From assembly GCA_947283485.1 (NCBI GenBank), contig CAMYOU010000027.1, positions 1-14,249 on the forward strand: a DNA stretch of 14,249 nt, written 5' to 3'. The notes under the pieces were generated by a model, which was not told the origin of the DNA, did no database searches, and was given only the letters and a program-made list of their open reading frames with translations. This DNA comes from an uncultured Peptostreptococcaceae bacterium (GTDB taxonomy: Bacteria; Bacillota; Clostridia; Tissierellales; Peptoniphilaceae). Below, piece by piece: positions 1 through 6,154 of the stretch. How positions within the stretch are numbered: the first letter of the stretch is position 1; every line of letters starts with the position of its first letter. The translations under genes were made by a program, and so were the position numbers.

Positions 1-827
1 TTGTTGGGGAGCGCAATGCGCACGTTCTCGAGCGTCGCGTCGTAGACCGAGTAGATGAGATCGACACCCGCGTAGAGCCTCTTGGCGTCGCGTTCGTAAC
101 TGTAAGGACCCGTGTAGGTCACGCGCGAATTGTCCCTCACGCGATCGCGGATTGTCGTGCCGCTCTCAAATCCCGCAAAAAAGAGTTTCGCCTCCGTTTC
201 GTCGAGGGCGTCGATGAGGGCGTGAAGCTCGGGAAGATAGCGCAAACCTCCGATCGCGCCGACGACAAAACCGTCGTGCGGTTTCTTTTTAAAATCCCGA
301 AAGACTTCGAGATCCGGGACATTGGGAAGGAAAGTAATCCGCTCGTCCGGTACGGTCGTAAAATGCGGGCGGAAGGCTTCGCTCGTGATGAGGACGTGGT
401 CCACATGCTTGAGATAACGCCGCTCCTTCGCGCGCAAAATCGCCGAGAAGAGATTTTTCGGAAAACGACCGCCGCAAGAGAGATAGCGGTGAATGTCCGG
501 CACCTCGTAGAGGACGCGCGCGTTCCCATACGCGCAGGCGATCCCGAGCGTGTCAAAACTTTGCACCTGAATCACATCGGGCGCGATCGTACGGATCTCT
601 TCGAGGGCACGTGTGCGAAATTTTTGCATCGGCACGAGTCTCTTCATGGGATGTGTGCGATCCGCCGGGATCAAGATTCGTATGCGTCCCGCTTCCTCGA
701 TGACGGGAAACGTCGTATCGCCCTTGTCCCAATAGACGACAAAGACTTCGGATATTTCGCGCGCCGCACGGATCCTCTTTTCGATGCGCGGCGGCGGTAC
801 GGTATTGAGTAAAAAAAGCGTGCGCAA
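1..827 (-). CDS. GT4-type glycosyltransferase, C-terminal part cut off by the window edge
   Basis: An open frame of 275 codons runs from a TTG at 827 leftwards off the window without a stop. The start is chosen because GGAGGG lies six bases upstream (839-834); no ATG fits this frame. The protein begins with a short beta-strand-like LFLLNTVPPP and then shows typical GT-B/GT4 features: VIQVQSFDTLGIACAYG followed by VLYEVPDIHRYLS (acceptor-side Rossmann fold), DHVLITSEAF, ITFLPNVPD at the domain junction, and VVGAIGGLRYLPELHALI at the start of the second, nucleotide-sugar-binding domain. The E-x7-E donor motif would lie beyond the edge. It probably transfers a sugar to a cell-surface polysaccharide or glycolipid; donor and acceptor cannot be told. 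It is followed off-window by unknown genes. Family assignment is fairly sure, function is not. Confidence 0.8.
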   Translation of the reverse strand, partial: MRTLFLLNTVPPPRIEKRIRAAREISEVFVVYWDKGDTTFPVIEEAGRIRILIPADRTHPMKRLVPMQKFRTRALEEIRTIAPDVIQVQSFDTLGIACAYGNARVLYEVPDIHRYLSCGGRFPKNLFSAILRAKERRYLKHVDHVLITSEAFRPHFTTVPDERITFLPNVPDLEVFRDFKKKPHDGFVVGAIGGLRYLPELHALIDALDETEAKLFFAGFESGTTIRDRVRDNSRVTYTGPYSYERDAKRLYAGVDLIYSVYDATLENVRIALPN

Positions 828-850
828 TCCATTCCCTCCAATCTCCCTGT

Positions 851-859
851 ATTGTAACA
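851..859 (-). promoter_or_regulatory. Extended -10 promoter for the glycosyltransferase
   Basis: On the minus strand TGTTACAAT (859 to 851) is an extended -10 element (TG-n-TACAAT) about 24 bases before the TTG start. No convincing -35 box lies 16-18 bases upstream. The site falls between the terminator of the Nudix operon and the gene, where a new promoter is needed. Inference from motif and position. Confidence 0.45.
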
Positions 860-886
860 CAAAGTGGAGAAAATACGGATGCACGG

Positions 887-937
887 AAAAAAAGCACCCG
901 CCTGCGAAGATCAGTTCGGAGGTTCGAGTGCTTTTTT
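887..937 (-). terminator. Intrinsic terminator of the rnhA-mscL-nudix operon
   Basis: The arms at 887-900 and 925-937 pair over about 13 bases (one G-T pair), joining GCACCCG with CGAGTGC. The A-run at 887-893 gives a T7 tail on the minus strand, and T6 at 932-937 gives a tail on the plus strand. The hairpin overlaps the last codons and stop of the Nudix gene. Confidence 0.75.
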
Positions 938-1534
938 GCGTTCGATGAAAGCGCGCGTCATGGCGGCGGTCATGCCCCAGACGACTTCATCATTGTATTC
1001 ATAAAAATAGGTTTGGATCTCGTTCCAGAAATTGACGCGGATGCCGTGACCGATTTTTTCGAACGGAAAATTCTCCGCACGTTCGAGATGCAGGCGATCG
1101 CGATAGAGAATCGGCGGATGCTCCTCGAGATAGGCGATCGGTACGGTGAAAAAATACGCGACTTCGTCGTTCGGGACGAGTTCTTCGACGGGTTTATGAA
1201 GTTTCCCGAGAAAACAGTGGACGAGGAGCCCCGAGGCTGCGGTGATGTAGTCGATCTTGCCGACGACTTCGATCTCGTCTCGATGAATTCCCGCCTCCTC
1301 TTCACATTCGCGATAGAGTGCTTCTAAGACGGTCTCGCCGGGATCGACATGTCCGCCCGGAAAAGACGCATCGCCGCCGAGGAGCACTTTGTCACTGCGG
1401 CGTTCGTAGAGAATGGCGTCCTCGCCGTCCACTTCGCAGACGAGGAGGACGACCGCCGCTTCCTTGGTCGTCTCCACGGGTCTCGGATCGTGGAGATTCA
1501 CGACGGCTTCGAGTTCGTCTCTTGAGAGTTTCAC
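911..1534 (-). CDS. Nudix hydrolase of the CoA-pyrophosphatase (NudL/YeaB) type
   Basis: A 207-residue protein with a perfect Nudix box: G61-x5-E67-x7-R75-E76-x2-E79-E80-x-G82-I83. Just before it, LYERRSDK (42-49) followed by SFPGG (57-61) matches the extra motif of the CoA diphosphatase subgroup. That subgroup cleaves coenzyme A, or oxidised or acyl-CoA, to 4'-phosphopantetheine and 3',5'-ADP with Mg2+ or Mn2+. The GTG start at 1534 sits one base after the mscL stop (TAA-a-GTG), which suggests translational coupling, and the protein then starts MKLSRDELEA. An ATG at 1576 in the same frame would add 14 residues encoded inside the mscL zinc ribbon and has no clear ribosome site, so I consider it less likely. 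Last gene of the operon. CoA is the probable but unproven substrate. Confidence 0.85.
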   Translation of the reverse strand: MKLSRDELEAVVNLHDPRPVETTKEAAVVLLVCEVDGEDAILYERRSDKVLLGGDASFPGGHVDPGETVLEALYRECEEEAGIHRDEIEVVGKIDYITAASGLLVHCFLGKLHKPVEELVPNDEVAYFFTVPIAYLEEHPPILYRDRLHLERAENFPFEKIGHGIRVNFWNEIQTYFYEYNDEVVWGMTAAMTRAFIERKKALEPPN

Positions 1535-1535
1535 T

Positions 1536-1970
1536 TTATTCGAGCTCGCTTGTGCAATGCGGGCAACGCGTTGCATCGATCGCGATCTCGGTCTTGCAAT
1601 ACGGGCAGGCTTTGGTCGTCGGTGCCGCCGGCGCTTCTTCTTTGCGGTGTAGAGAATTGAACGCGCGTACGACGATGAAGAGACAGAGCGAGATGAGTAG
1701 GAACATCACGACCGCGTTGATGAAGACGCCGTAACGCAATACCGCACCGCCTTCTTCCGTCGCCTGTGCGAGCGACGCATAGTGTTTGCCGTCGAGCGAA
1801 ATGAATAAATCCTTGAAGTCCACGCCGCCCAAGACGACACCGATGAGCGGCATGATGATGTCGTCCACGAGCGATTTTACAATCGCACCGAACGCGCCGC
1901 CGATGATGACGCCGACTGCCATGTCGAGAACATTGCCTCGATTGATAAAATCTTTAAATTCCTTGAGCAT
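1536..1970 (-). CDS. mscL: Large-conductance mechanosensitive channel MscL with C-terminal zinc ribbon
   Basis: A 144-residue membrane protein. Residues 1-49 carry the MscL N-terminal helix and TM1 (FKDFINRGNVLDMAVGVIIG, then VDDIIMPLIG), a periplasmic-type loop follows (about 50-78), and TM2 is around 82-102. MscL forms a pentameric pore that opens under membrane tension and releases solutes during osmotic downshock. The C-terminus departs from E. coli MscL: after a short linker a CPYC...CPHC pair (C122, C125, C136, C139) forms a small zinc-ribbon motif in the cytoplasm. The ATG follows a strong GGAGGG site. It lies 21 bases after rnhA and one base before the Nudix start, in one operon. Confidence 0.93.
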   Translation of the reverse strand: MLKEFKDFINRGNVLDMAVGVIIGGAFGAIVKSLVDDIIMPLIGVVLGGVDFKDLFISLDGKHYASLAQATEEGGAVLRYGVFINAVVMFLLISLCLFIVVRAFNSLHRKEEAPAAPTTKACPYCKTEIAIDATRCPHCTSELE

Positions 1971-1991
1971 GATAATCCCTCCTTCGATTTT

Positions 1992-2594
1992 TTAAGCCTT
2001 CGATTGCAGCTCAAACGCTTCGATGGCTTTCTTCGCGAGCGCATCCGCGCGCTCGTTATAGAGGATGCCGCTGTGCGCGGGCACCTTCACAAATTCCACA
2101 GGGATGGAAGCGGACAGCATTCGGTCGCGATACGCTTGCGTGATCGGAAGATTGGCGCGCCATTTCTTCGTTGCCCACATCTCGATCCCGAGGTAGTCGT
2201 AGTAGAGGACGAGTTTATCATAGCCTTCTTCTTCGGCGTGTCGGAGCGCAAAGAGCGCCCCGCGAAGTTCGCCCGCGACATTGCGCACGGCACCGTCCTC
2301 GTCGAAAAAAGCCTCGGAGAACTCGCGCGCGCCGTCCGTCGTGAGGAGCACTGCGCCGTACGAGTAGGTGCCGCTCTCGGCATACGAGCCGTCCACATAG
2401 GCGTGGAGCTCGCCCGGGAGAATCGTCCGCTCGATGGACACTTCGTCGCCGTTCGACGTGAGAAACGCCTTTGCCTCGTCGAGCGTCTTGAATTTTTTGA
2501 ACACGGCGCCTTTGTAGCCCGTGACTTCGCGCTTCGCCTCGTCCCACGTCGTGAAGATTCCCGTCGTGCGACCTTTGGACACTGCGTAGTACAT
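1992..2594 (-). CDS. rnhA: Type 1 ribonuclease H with N-terminal viroplasmin (hybrid-binding) domain
   Basis: A 200-residue protein. Residues 1-45 match the caulimovirus viroplasmin/RNase H1 hybrid-binding domain (MYYAVSKGRTTGIFTTWDEA and GYKGAVFKKF), which binds RNA:DNA hybrids. Residues 62-195 form an RNase H fold with the catalytic carboxylates D68 (YVDGSY), E109 (VAGEL), D133 (YYDY) and D184 (NERAD), plus H174. It should cleave RNA in hybrids such as R-loops and primer remnants. The ATG at 2594 is preceded by GGTGAGG; a longer in-frame start at 2675 would add residues unlike the family and would overlap the promoter, so it is rejected. First gene of the rnhA-mscL-nudix operon. Confidence 0.93.
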   Translation of the reverse strand: MYYAVSKGRTTGIFTTWDEAKREVTGYKGAVFKKFKTLDEAKAFLTSNGDEVSIERTILPGELHAYVDGSYAESGTYSYGAVLLTTDGAREFSEAFFDEDGAVRNVAGELRGALFALRHAEEEGYDKLVLYYDYLGIEMWATKKWRANLPITQAYRDRMLSASIPVEFVKVPAHSGILYNERADALAKKAIEAFELQSKA

Positions 2595-2611
2595 CGCCTC
2601 ACCCCGATTCC

Positions 2612-2617
2612 ATGATA
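2612..2617 (-). promoter_or_regulatory. Putative -10 element for the rnhA operon
   Basis: TATCAT on the minus strand (2617 to 2612) lies about 18 bases before the rnhA ATG. It is embedded in a 13-base string, GGTATCATGGAAT, that recurs exactly in front of thiM (5437-5449, plus). No good -35 box is visible. Confidence 0.35.
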
Positions 2618-2699
2618 CCCGAAACGCACACAAAAAACACGCGGACGCGTAAAGGAATCGTATTGCGATCGTCATTGCGAAAAAAATTCTCCGCGGGTC

Positions 2700-2727
2700 T
2701 TGCTTTTTGATGTTTGTATGGTAATAT
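2700..2727 (+). promoter_or_regulatory. Promoter of the metal-resistance operon
   Basis: TTGCTT (2700-2705) and TAATAT (2722-2727) are separated by 16 bases, with the extended element TGG at 2719-2721. The predicted start of transcription, near 2734, falls inside the inverted repeat at 2731-2752, which fits repression by the ArsR-family protein encoded next. Confidence 0.6.
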
Positions 2728-2730
2728 GAA

Positions 2731-2752
2731 CATATGAACAGTCACTCATATG
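2731..2752. promoter_or_regulatory. SmtB/CzrA-type operator (7-8-7 inverted repeat)
   Basis: CATATGA (2731-2737) and TCATATG (2746-2752) form a perfect 7-base inverted repeat with an 8-base centre. The core TGAACA-n3-ACTCA resembles the TGAACA-n-ATTCA pattern known from SmtB-family operators. It overlaps the predicted transcription start and lies just before the repressor gene, as expected for autoregulation. A further TATGAAC copy just upstream (2725-2731) forms a direct repeat with 2733-2739. Confidence 0.65.
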
Positions 2753-2755
2753 AAA

Positions 2756-2800
2756 AAGGAGGGAACGCATGGAACTCAAGGAGGGAACAATCATGGAACT
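2756..2800 (+). repeat. Tandem duplication of Shine-Dalgarno plus start codon
   Basis: AAGGAGGGAAC occurs at 2756-2766 and again at 2778-2788. Each copy is followed within 2-4 bases by ATGGAACT (2769-2776 and 2793-2800). The two ATGs are 24 bases apart and in frame, so both could start the repressor, giving products that differ by eight residues. Confidence 0.85.
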
Positions 2801-3131
2801 GAGCGAAGCAATGCATAAGGAACATGTCGAGGCGGTTCTCGAGGAACTGCCGGACGAAGAGGAGCTCATCGATCTTGCGGATTTTTACAAACTGTTTTCG
2901 GATTCGACGCGTGTGCGGATTCTCTCGGCACTCTCGTCTTCGGAACTCTGCGTCTACGATCTTGCACTCGTCGTGGGCATGAGTCAATCGGCGGTGAGCC
3001 ATCAACTACGGATTTTGAAAACGGGTCGTCTCGTCTCGTCGCGCCGCGAGGGACGCGTGGTGTTCTATCGTCTCTCGGACGATCACGTACGCGATATTTT
3101 GACGGAAGGCTTAGAACATGTGAGGGAATAA
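2769..3131 (+). CDS. ArsR/SmtB-family metal-sensing repressor (CadC/ZiaR-like)
   Basis: A 120-residue winged-helix repressor. The helix-turn-helix is around 59-84 (ELCVYDLALV, then MSQSAVSHQLRILK), followed by a wing with RREGRVVFYRL. The C-terminal helix keeps the alpha-5 metal site D-x-H-x10-H-x2-E (D104, H106, H117, E120), as in SmtB-like Zn/Cd sensors. The alpha-3N site of CadC-type sensors (CVCD) is broken here: C61 is kept but the second Cys is Tyr63. Metal binding at alpha-5 should release DNA and derepress the ATPase gene that follows one base after the stop codon. Two in-frame ATGs (2769 and 2793) each have a strong ribosome site; the first is listed, but the second is equally plausible. 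The metal, Zn or Cd, is inferred. Confidence 0.9.
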   Translation: MELKEGTIMELSEAMHKEHVEAVLEELPDEEELIDLADFYKLFSDSTRVRILSALSSSELCVYDLALVVGMSQSAVSHQLRILKTGRLVSSRREGRVVFYRLSDDHVRDILTEGLEHVRE

Positions 3132-3132
3132 A

Positions 3133-5376
3133 ATGAAGACATACAGAATCGAAAATTTAACTTGTTACGATTGCAAAGACAAGATCGAGGCGAAATTTCG
3201 CGCGATCGAGGGTGTTGCAGATGCGCGGATCGATCTGGTCGCGAAGAAAGTCGTCGTCGACGGGAAAGACGTGGACGCGGCGACGCTCGAACGGATTGCG
3301 CAGTCGGTGGAGGCGGACGTTCGGATCACGGAAGCGGATCGAACGGTCTATCGCGTGGAGATGGAGACGCCGAACGAAGGCGCACTCGCCCGTTTTCGCA
3401 CGGATCTTTTGGAACGCGACGGGGTCGAGGAAGTGTTTTTCGACGCGTCGGCGGACACGGTGGAGATCGTAAGCGCACGGGTTCTTACCGTGCAGGAAGT
3501 CGCGGATCTTCTCGGCAAATACGTGCCGGGGGCGCGGGTCTTCCCGTACTCGGATGCGGACGCGGGATTCTTTGCGGTAAATCGCGAGGAACTGATCCGC
3601 ATCGGCATCGCGCTCGCACTCTTTCTCGCGGCACATTTCGTCCGTGGCGTGTGGAATCCCGTCGTCTATTTTGTGAGTTACTTCATCGCGGGCTATCCCG
3701 TCCTCTTCTCCGCGATCAAAAAACTCGCGACGGGCAAAGTCCTCGACGAGCATTTTCTCATGACGATTGCGACGGCGGGCGCGTGGTATCTGCGCGAATT
3801 TCCCGAGGCGGTCGGCGTCATGATCTTCTACGCGATCGGCGAGATGTTTGAGGACTATGCGGTCGATCGTTCATCGCGGCGCATCGAGGCGCTCTCATCG
3901 ATCCGTCCCGATGTCGTGCACAAACAAGCGGGAGACGATTTCGTCGACGCGGATGTTACGGAAACCCGTGCAGGCGATGTCTTTCTCGTGCGGACGGGGG
4001 AAAAGATCCCGGCGGACGGCACGGTCATGACGGGTGCGGGTGAAATCGACGTGCGGGCGATGACGGGCGAAGCGGATCCCGTCGCGGTCTCACCGGGCGA
4101 TGCAGTCACCTCGGGTGCGGTCGTCCTCGGACGGGCACTTACGATCCGCGCGGAGGTCGATTACGCGGATTCCACCGTCGCGAAGATCCTCACGCTCGTG
4201 GATCGCAGTCGCATGGAAAAATCGAAGACCGAGCGATTCATTACGCGTTTTGCACGCGTCTACACGCCCCTTGTGGTGGCGTTCGCCGTTCTCATCGTCG
4301 CCGTGCCGACGCTCCTCTTCCGCGAAGATGCGGCAGGTTGGCTCCGTCGTGCGCTCATCTTTCTCATCGTCTCGTGTCCGTGTGCGCTCGTGACGAGCGT
4401 GCCGCTCACATTTTTTGCGGGCATGGGTGCCGCGGGGAAGAAAGGCATTCTCGTCAAAGGCTCCTCGGAACTCGAGCGACTCGTGGATGCGAAGACCGCA
4501 ATTTTTGACAAAACCGGCACCGTGACGGAGGGCAAATTCACCGTGACGAATGTCGTCGCGTACGGCGTGACGGAAGATGCGGTGATGGCACTCGCCGCCG
4601 GAGCCGAACGCTTCTCGACGCATCCGATTGCACTTTCGATTTCGAGTGCCTATCGCGGGGAAACGCCTCCGATTGAAGATCTCGAGGAGATCGCAGGCAT
4701 GGGACTCGCCTTTCGTTCGGGCGGCAAGGGGTATTTTCTCGGTAGCGCACGGGCGATGGAAGCGCGGGGAATCGCGTATGAGCCCTCGGACGGGACGAGC
4801 GTCTATCTCACGGGCGAAAAGAGCCTCGTGGGCAGAATCGACCTCAAAGACGAAGTCAAAACGGGGACGAAAGAAGCGATCGAAGAGATCCGCGCACTCG
4901 GTATGAAGACCGTCATGCTCACGGGCGATCGCGAGAACAAGGCACGCGAAGTCGCGGAAGAACTCTCGATCGACGCGTACCGTGCGGAACTTTTGCCGCA
5001 GGAAAAAGTCGCCTTTGTGCGCGACGCAAAGAAAGAAGGCACGACGATCTTTCTTGGCGACGGCATCAACGACGCGCCCGCCATCATGGAAGCGGACGTC
5101 GGGATCGGCATGGGCGGCGTCGGCTCGGACGCGGTGCTCGCGGCGGCGGACATCGTCTTTATGAACGACGATCTCGAGGCACTTCCCCGCGCGGTGAAGA
5201 TCGCCAAGGCCACGAAGACCATCGCGACGGAGAACATCGTCATGGCACTCGGTGTGAAAATCCTCTTTCTTGCGCTCGGGGCACTCGGCATGACGACGAT
5301 CGGCTTTGCCGTCTTTGCGGACGTGGGGGTCCTCATCCTCGCCGTCCTCAATGCGATGCGCGCGCTCAAACTCTAA
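3133..5376 (+). CDS. Zn/Cd/Pb-exporting P1B-type ATPase (CadA/ZntA family)
   Basis: A 747-residue metal pump of the inner membrane. Residues 1-68 are a heavy-metal-associated domain with C11-Y-D-C14. Residues about 74-140 look like a second such domain that has lost its CxxC. Transmembrane helices follow from about 155. Further on come the actuator motif MTGEADP, the metal-passing S-C-P-C (C415, C417), the phosphorylated D459 in DKTGT, H497-P498 of the nucleotide domain, and GDGINDAP with D643 and D647. K709 and D730 in the last two helices are 21 residues apart, like the K693/D714 pair of ZntA, which supports subclass P1B-2 (Zn2+, Cd2+, Pb2+). The ATG is one base after the repressor stop, with the ribosome site inside that gene. 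Exact metal preference is not decidable. Confidence 0.95.
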   Translation: MKTYRIENLTCYDCKDKIEAKFRAIEGVADARIDLVAKKVVVDGKDVDAATLERIAQSVEADVRITEADRTVYRVEMETPNEGALARFRTDLLERDGVEEVFFDASADTVEIVSARVLTVQEVADLLGKYVPGARVFPYSDADAGFFAVNREELIRIGIALALFLAAHFVRGVWNPVVYFVSYFIAGYPVLFSAIKKLATGKVLDEHFLMTIATAGAWYLREFPEAVGVMIFYAIGEMFEDYAVDRSSRRIEALSSIRPDVVHKQAGDDFVDADVTETRAGDVFLVRTGEKIPADGTVMTGAGEIDVRAMTGEADPVAVSPGDAVTSGAVVLGRALTIRAEVDYADSTVAKILTLVDRSRMEKSKTERFITRFARVYTPLVVAFAVLIVAVPTLLFREDAAGWLRRALIFLIVSCPCALVTSVPLTFFAGMGAAGKKGILVKGSSELERLVDAKTAIFDKTGTVTEGKFTVTNVVAYGVTEDAVMALAAGAERFSTHPIALSISSAYRGETPPIEDLEEIAGMGLAFRSGGKGYFLGSARAMEARGIAYEPSDGTSVYLTGEKSLVGRIDLKDEVKTGTKEAIEEIRALGMKTVMLTGDRENKAREVAEELSIDAYRAELLPQEKVAFVRDAKKEGTTIFLGDGINDAPAIMEADVGIGMGGVGSDAVLAAADIVFMNDDLEALPRAVKIAKATKTIATENIVMALGVKILFLALGALGMTTIGFAVFADVGVLILAVLNAMRALKL

Positions 5377-5390
5377 CAAGCGGATTTTCC

Positions 5391-5424
5391 AAAACGCAGG
5401 TCACGCACGACTTGCGTTTTTTTT
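5391..5424 (+). terminator. Intrinsic terminator after the metal ATPase gene
   Basis: AAAACGCAGGTC (5391-5402) pairs with GACTTGCGTTTT (5409-5420) across the loop ACGCAC, with one G-T pair, and continues into T8 (5417-5424). Confidence 0.92.
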
Positions 5425-5434
5425 CTTGCGCTTC

Positions 5435-5443
5435 TGGTATCAT
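5435..5443 (+). promoter_or_regulatory. Extended -10 promoter for thiM-thiE
   Basis: TGGTATCAT is an extended -10 element 11 bases after the terminator T-tract and 24 bases before the TTG start. No proper -35 box is seen; the position 17 bases upstream lies in the terminator. The leader is too short to hold a TPP riboswitch. Confidence 0.5.
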
Positions 5444-5467
5444 GGAATGAGAAACGGAGGGAGAAGT

Positions 5468-6154
5468 TTGGACATCGTTCATTGCATCATCAATTCCGTG
5501 AGCGCACATCTTGCGGCAAGTGCGCTCCTCGCGTACGGCGCATCGCCCGTCATGGCGGACGCGTCGGAAGAAATGCGTGAGATCGAGGAAAAGAGCGACG
5601 CGCTCTACATCAATCTCGGCATGCTCCACGAAGACAAAAAAGAGGCGATCCGCATCGCGCTCGAGACGGCGCACGGGCATCATCCCGTCGTCCTCGATCC
5701 CGTCGGCGTCGCCATGAGTGCCTATCGACTGGAATTTGCAAAAGAAATCCTCGGCCGCGTCGATTTTGTCCGCGGCAACGCGAGCGAAATTGCCGCCCTC
5801 GTCACGGGGAATCGGGCAGGCGCGATCGACAGCGCGCGGATGGCGCACGCGGAGAAGAAAAGACTCGCCGAAGATTTTCATGCGCGGTACGGAGACGTCG
5901 CGCTCACGGGCGACGTGGACATCCTCGTCACCGACACCGTCCGGGAAATCGCCGGCGGCTCGGCGTATTTTGGAAAGATGACGGGCGCGGGCTGCGTGCT
6001 CTCGGCTCTTGTCGCGGCGGAACTCGCGCGCGGCGGTGATTCCCTATCCGCGCTTACGAAGATGAAACGCGCGGGTGAGATCGCAGAACGACGCGCGAAC
6101 GGCGCGGGCAGTTTTGTCGTGCATCTCATCGACGCATTGGAGGAAATCGCATGA
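5468..6154 (+). CDS. thiM: Hydroxyethylthiazole kinase, short and divergent
   Basis: A 228-residue ribokinase-fold protein; the family is usually about 260-270. It phosphorylates hydroxyethylthiazole for thiamine salvage. Family marks are HCIIN near the start, ASPVMAD (25-31), VVLDPVG, GNASEI (103-108), LTGDVDILV and MTGAGC with the catalytic Cys C176. Departures are clear: the HCITN motif reads HCIIN, the usual asparagine-rich NDxAN helix reads SAHLAAS, and NxGT reads NLGM. The substrate pocket may therefore differ, or a related thiazole may be used. The TTG start is fixed by GGAGGGA just upstream; a longer ORF reaching back into the ATPase gene is not credible. The stop overlaps the ATG of thiE (ATGA), so the two are coupled. 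Confidence 0.87.
   Translation: MDIVHCIINSVSAHLAASALLAYGASPVMADASEEMREIEEKSDALYINLGMLHEDKKEAIRIALETAHGHHPVVLDPVGVAMSAYRLEFAKEILGRVDFVRGNASEIAALVTGNRAGAIDSARMAHAEKKRLAEDFHARYGDVALTGDVDILVTDTVREIAGGSAYFGKMTGAGCVLSALVAAELARGGDSLSALTKMKRAGEIAERRANGAGSFVVHLIDALEEIA

Noticed and set aside
222..812. 196-codon plus-strand ORF opposite the glycosyltransferase
   Set aside because: The minus-strand frame has GT4 motifs and a ribosome site; the plus ORF has neither.
137..897. Minus-strand ORFs at 137-556 and 553-897 as possible genes or pieces of a frameshifted gene
   Set aside because: They are in other frames of the intact glycosyltransferase frame, which is open throughout 1-827, so no frameshift has to be assumed.
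2595..2675. Longer RNase H start at 2675
   Set aside because: The added residues are unlike the viroplasmin domain start and would overlap the promoter; GGTGAGG precedes the ATG at 2594.
4090..5379. 429-codon ORF on the minus strand, antisense to the metal ATPase gene
   Set aside because: The ATPase frame shows all catalytic motifs. The antisense product is a His/Arg/Asp-rich string with no fold-like pattern, and the strong GAC/GTC/CTC codon bias removes stops from the opposite strand.
5377..5467. TPP riboswitch upstream of thiM
   Set aside because: The space is too short and no THI-box sequence is seen.
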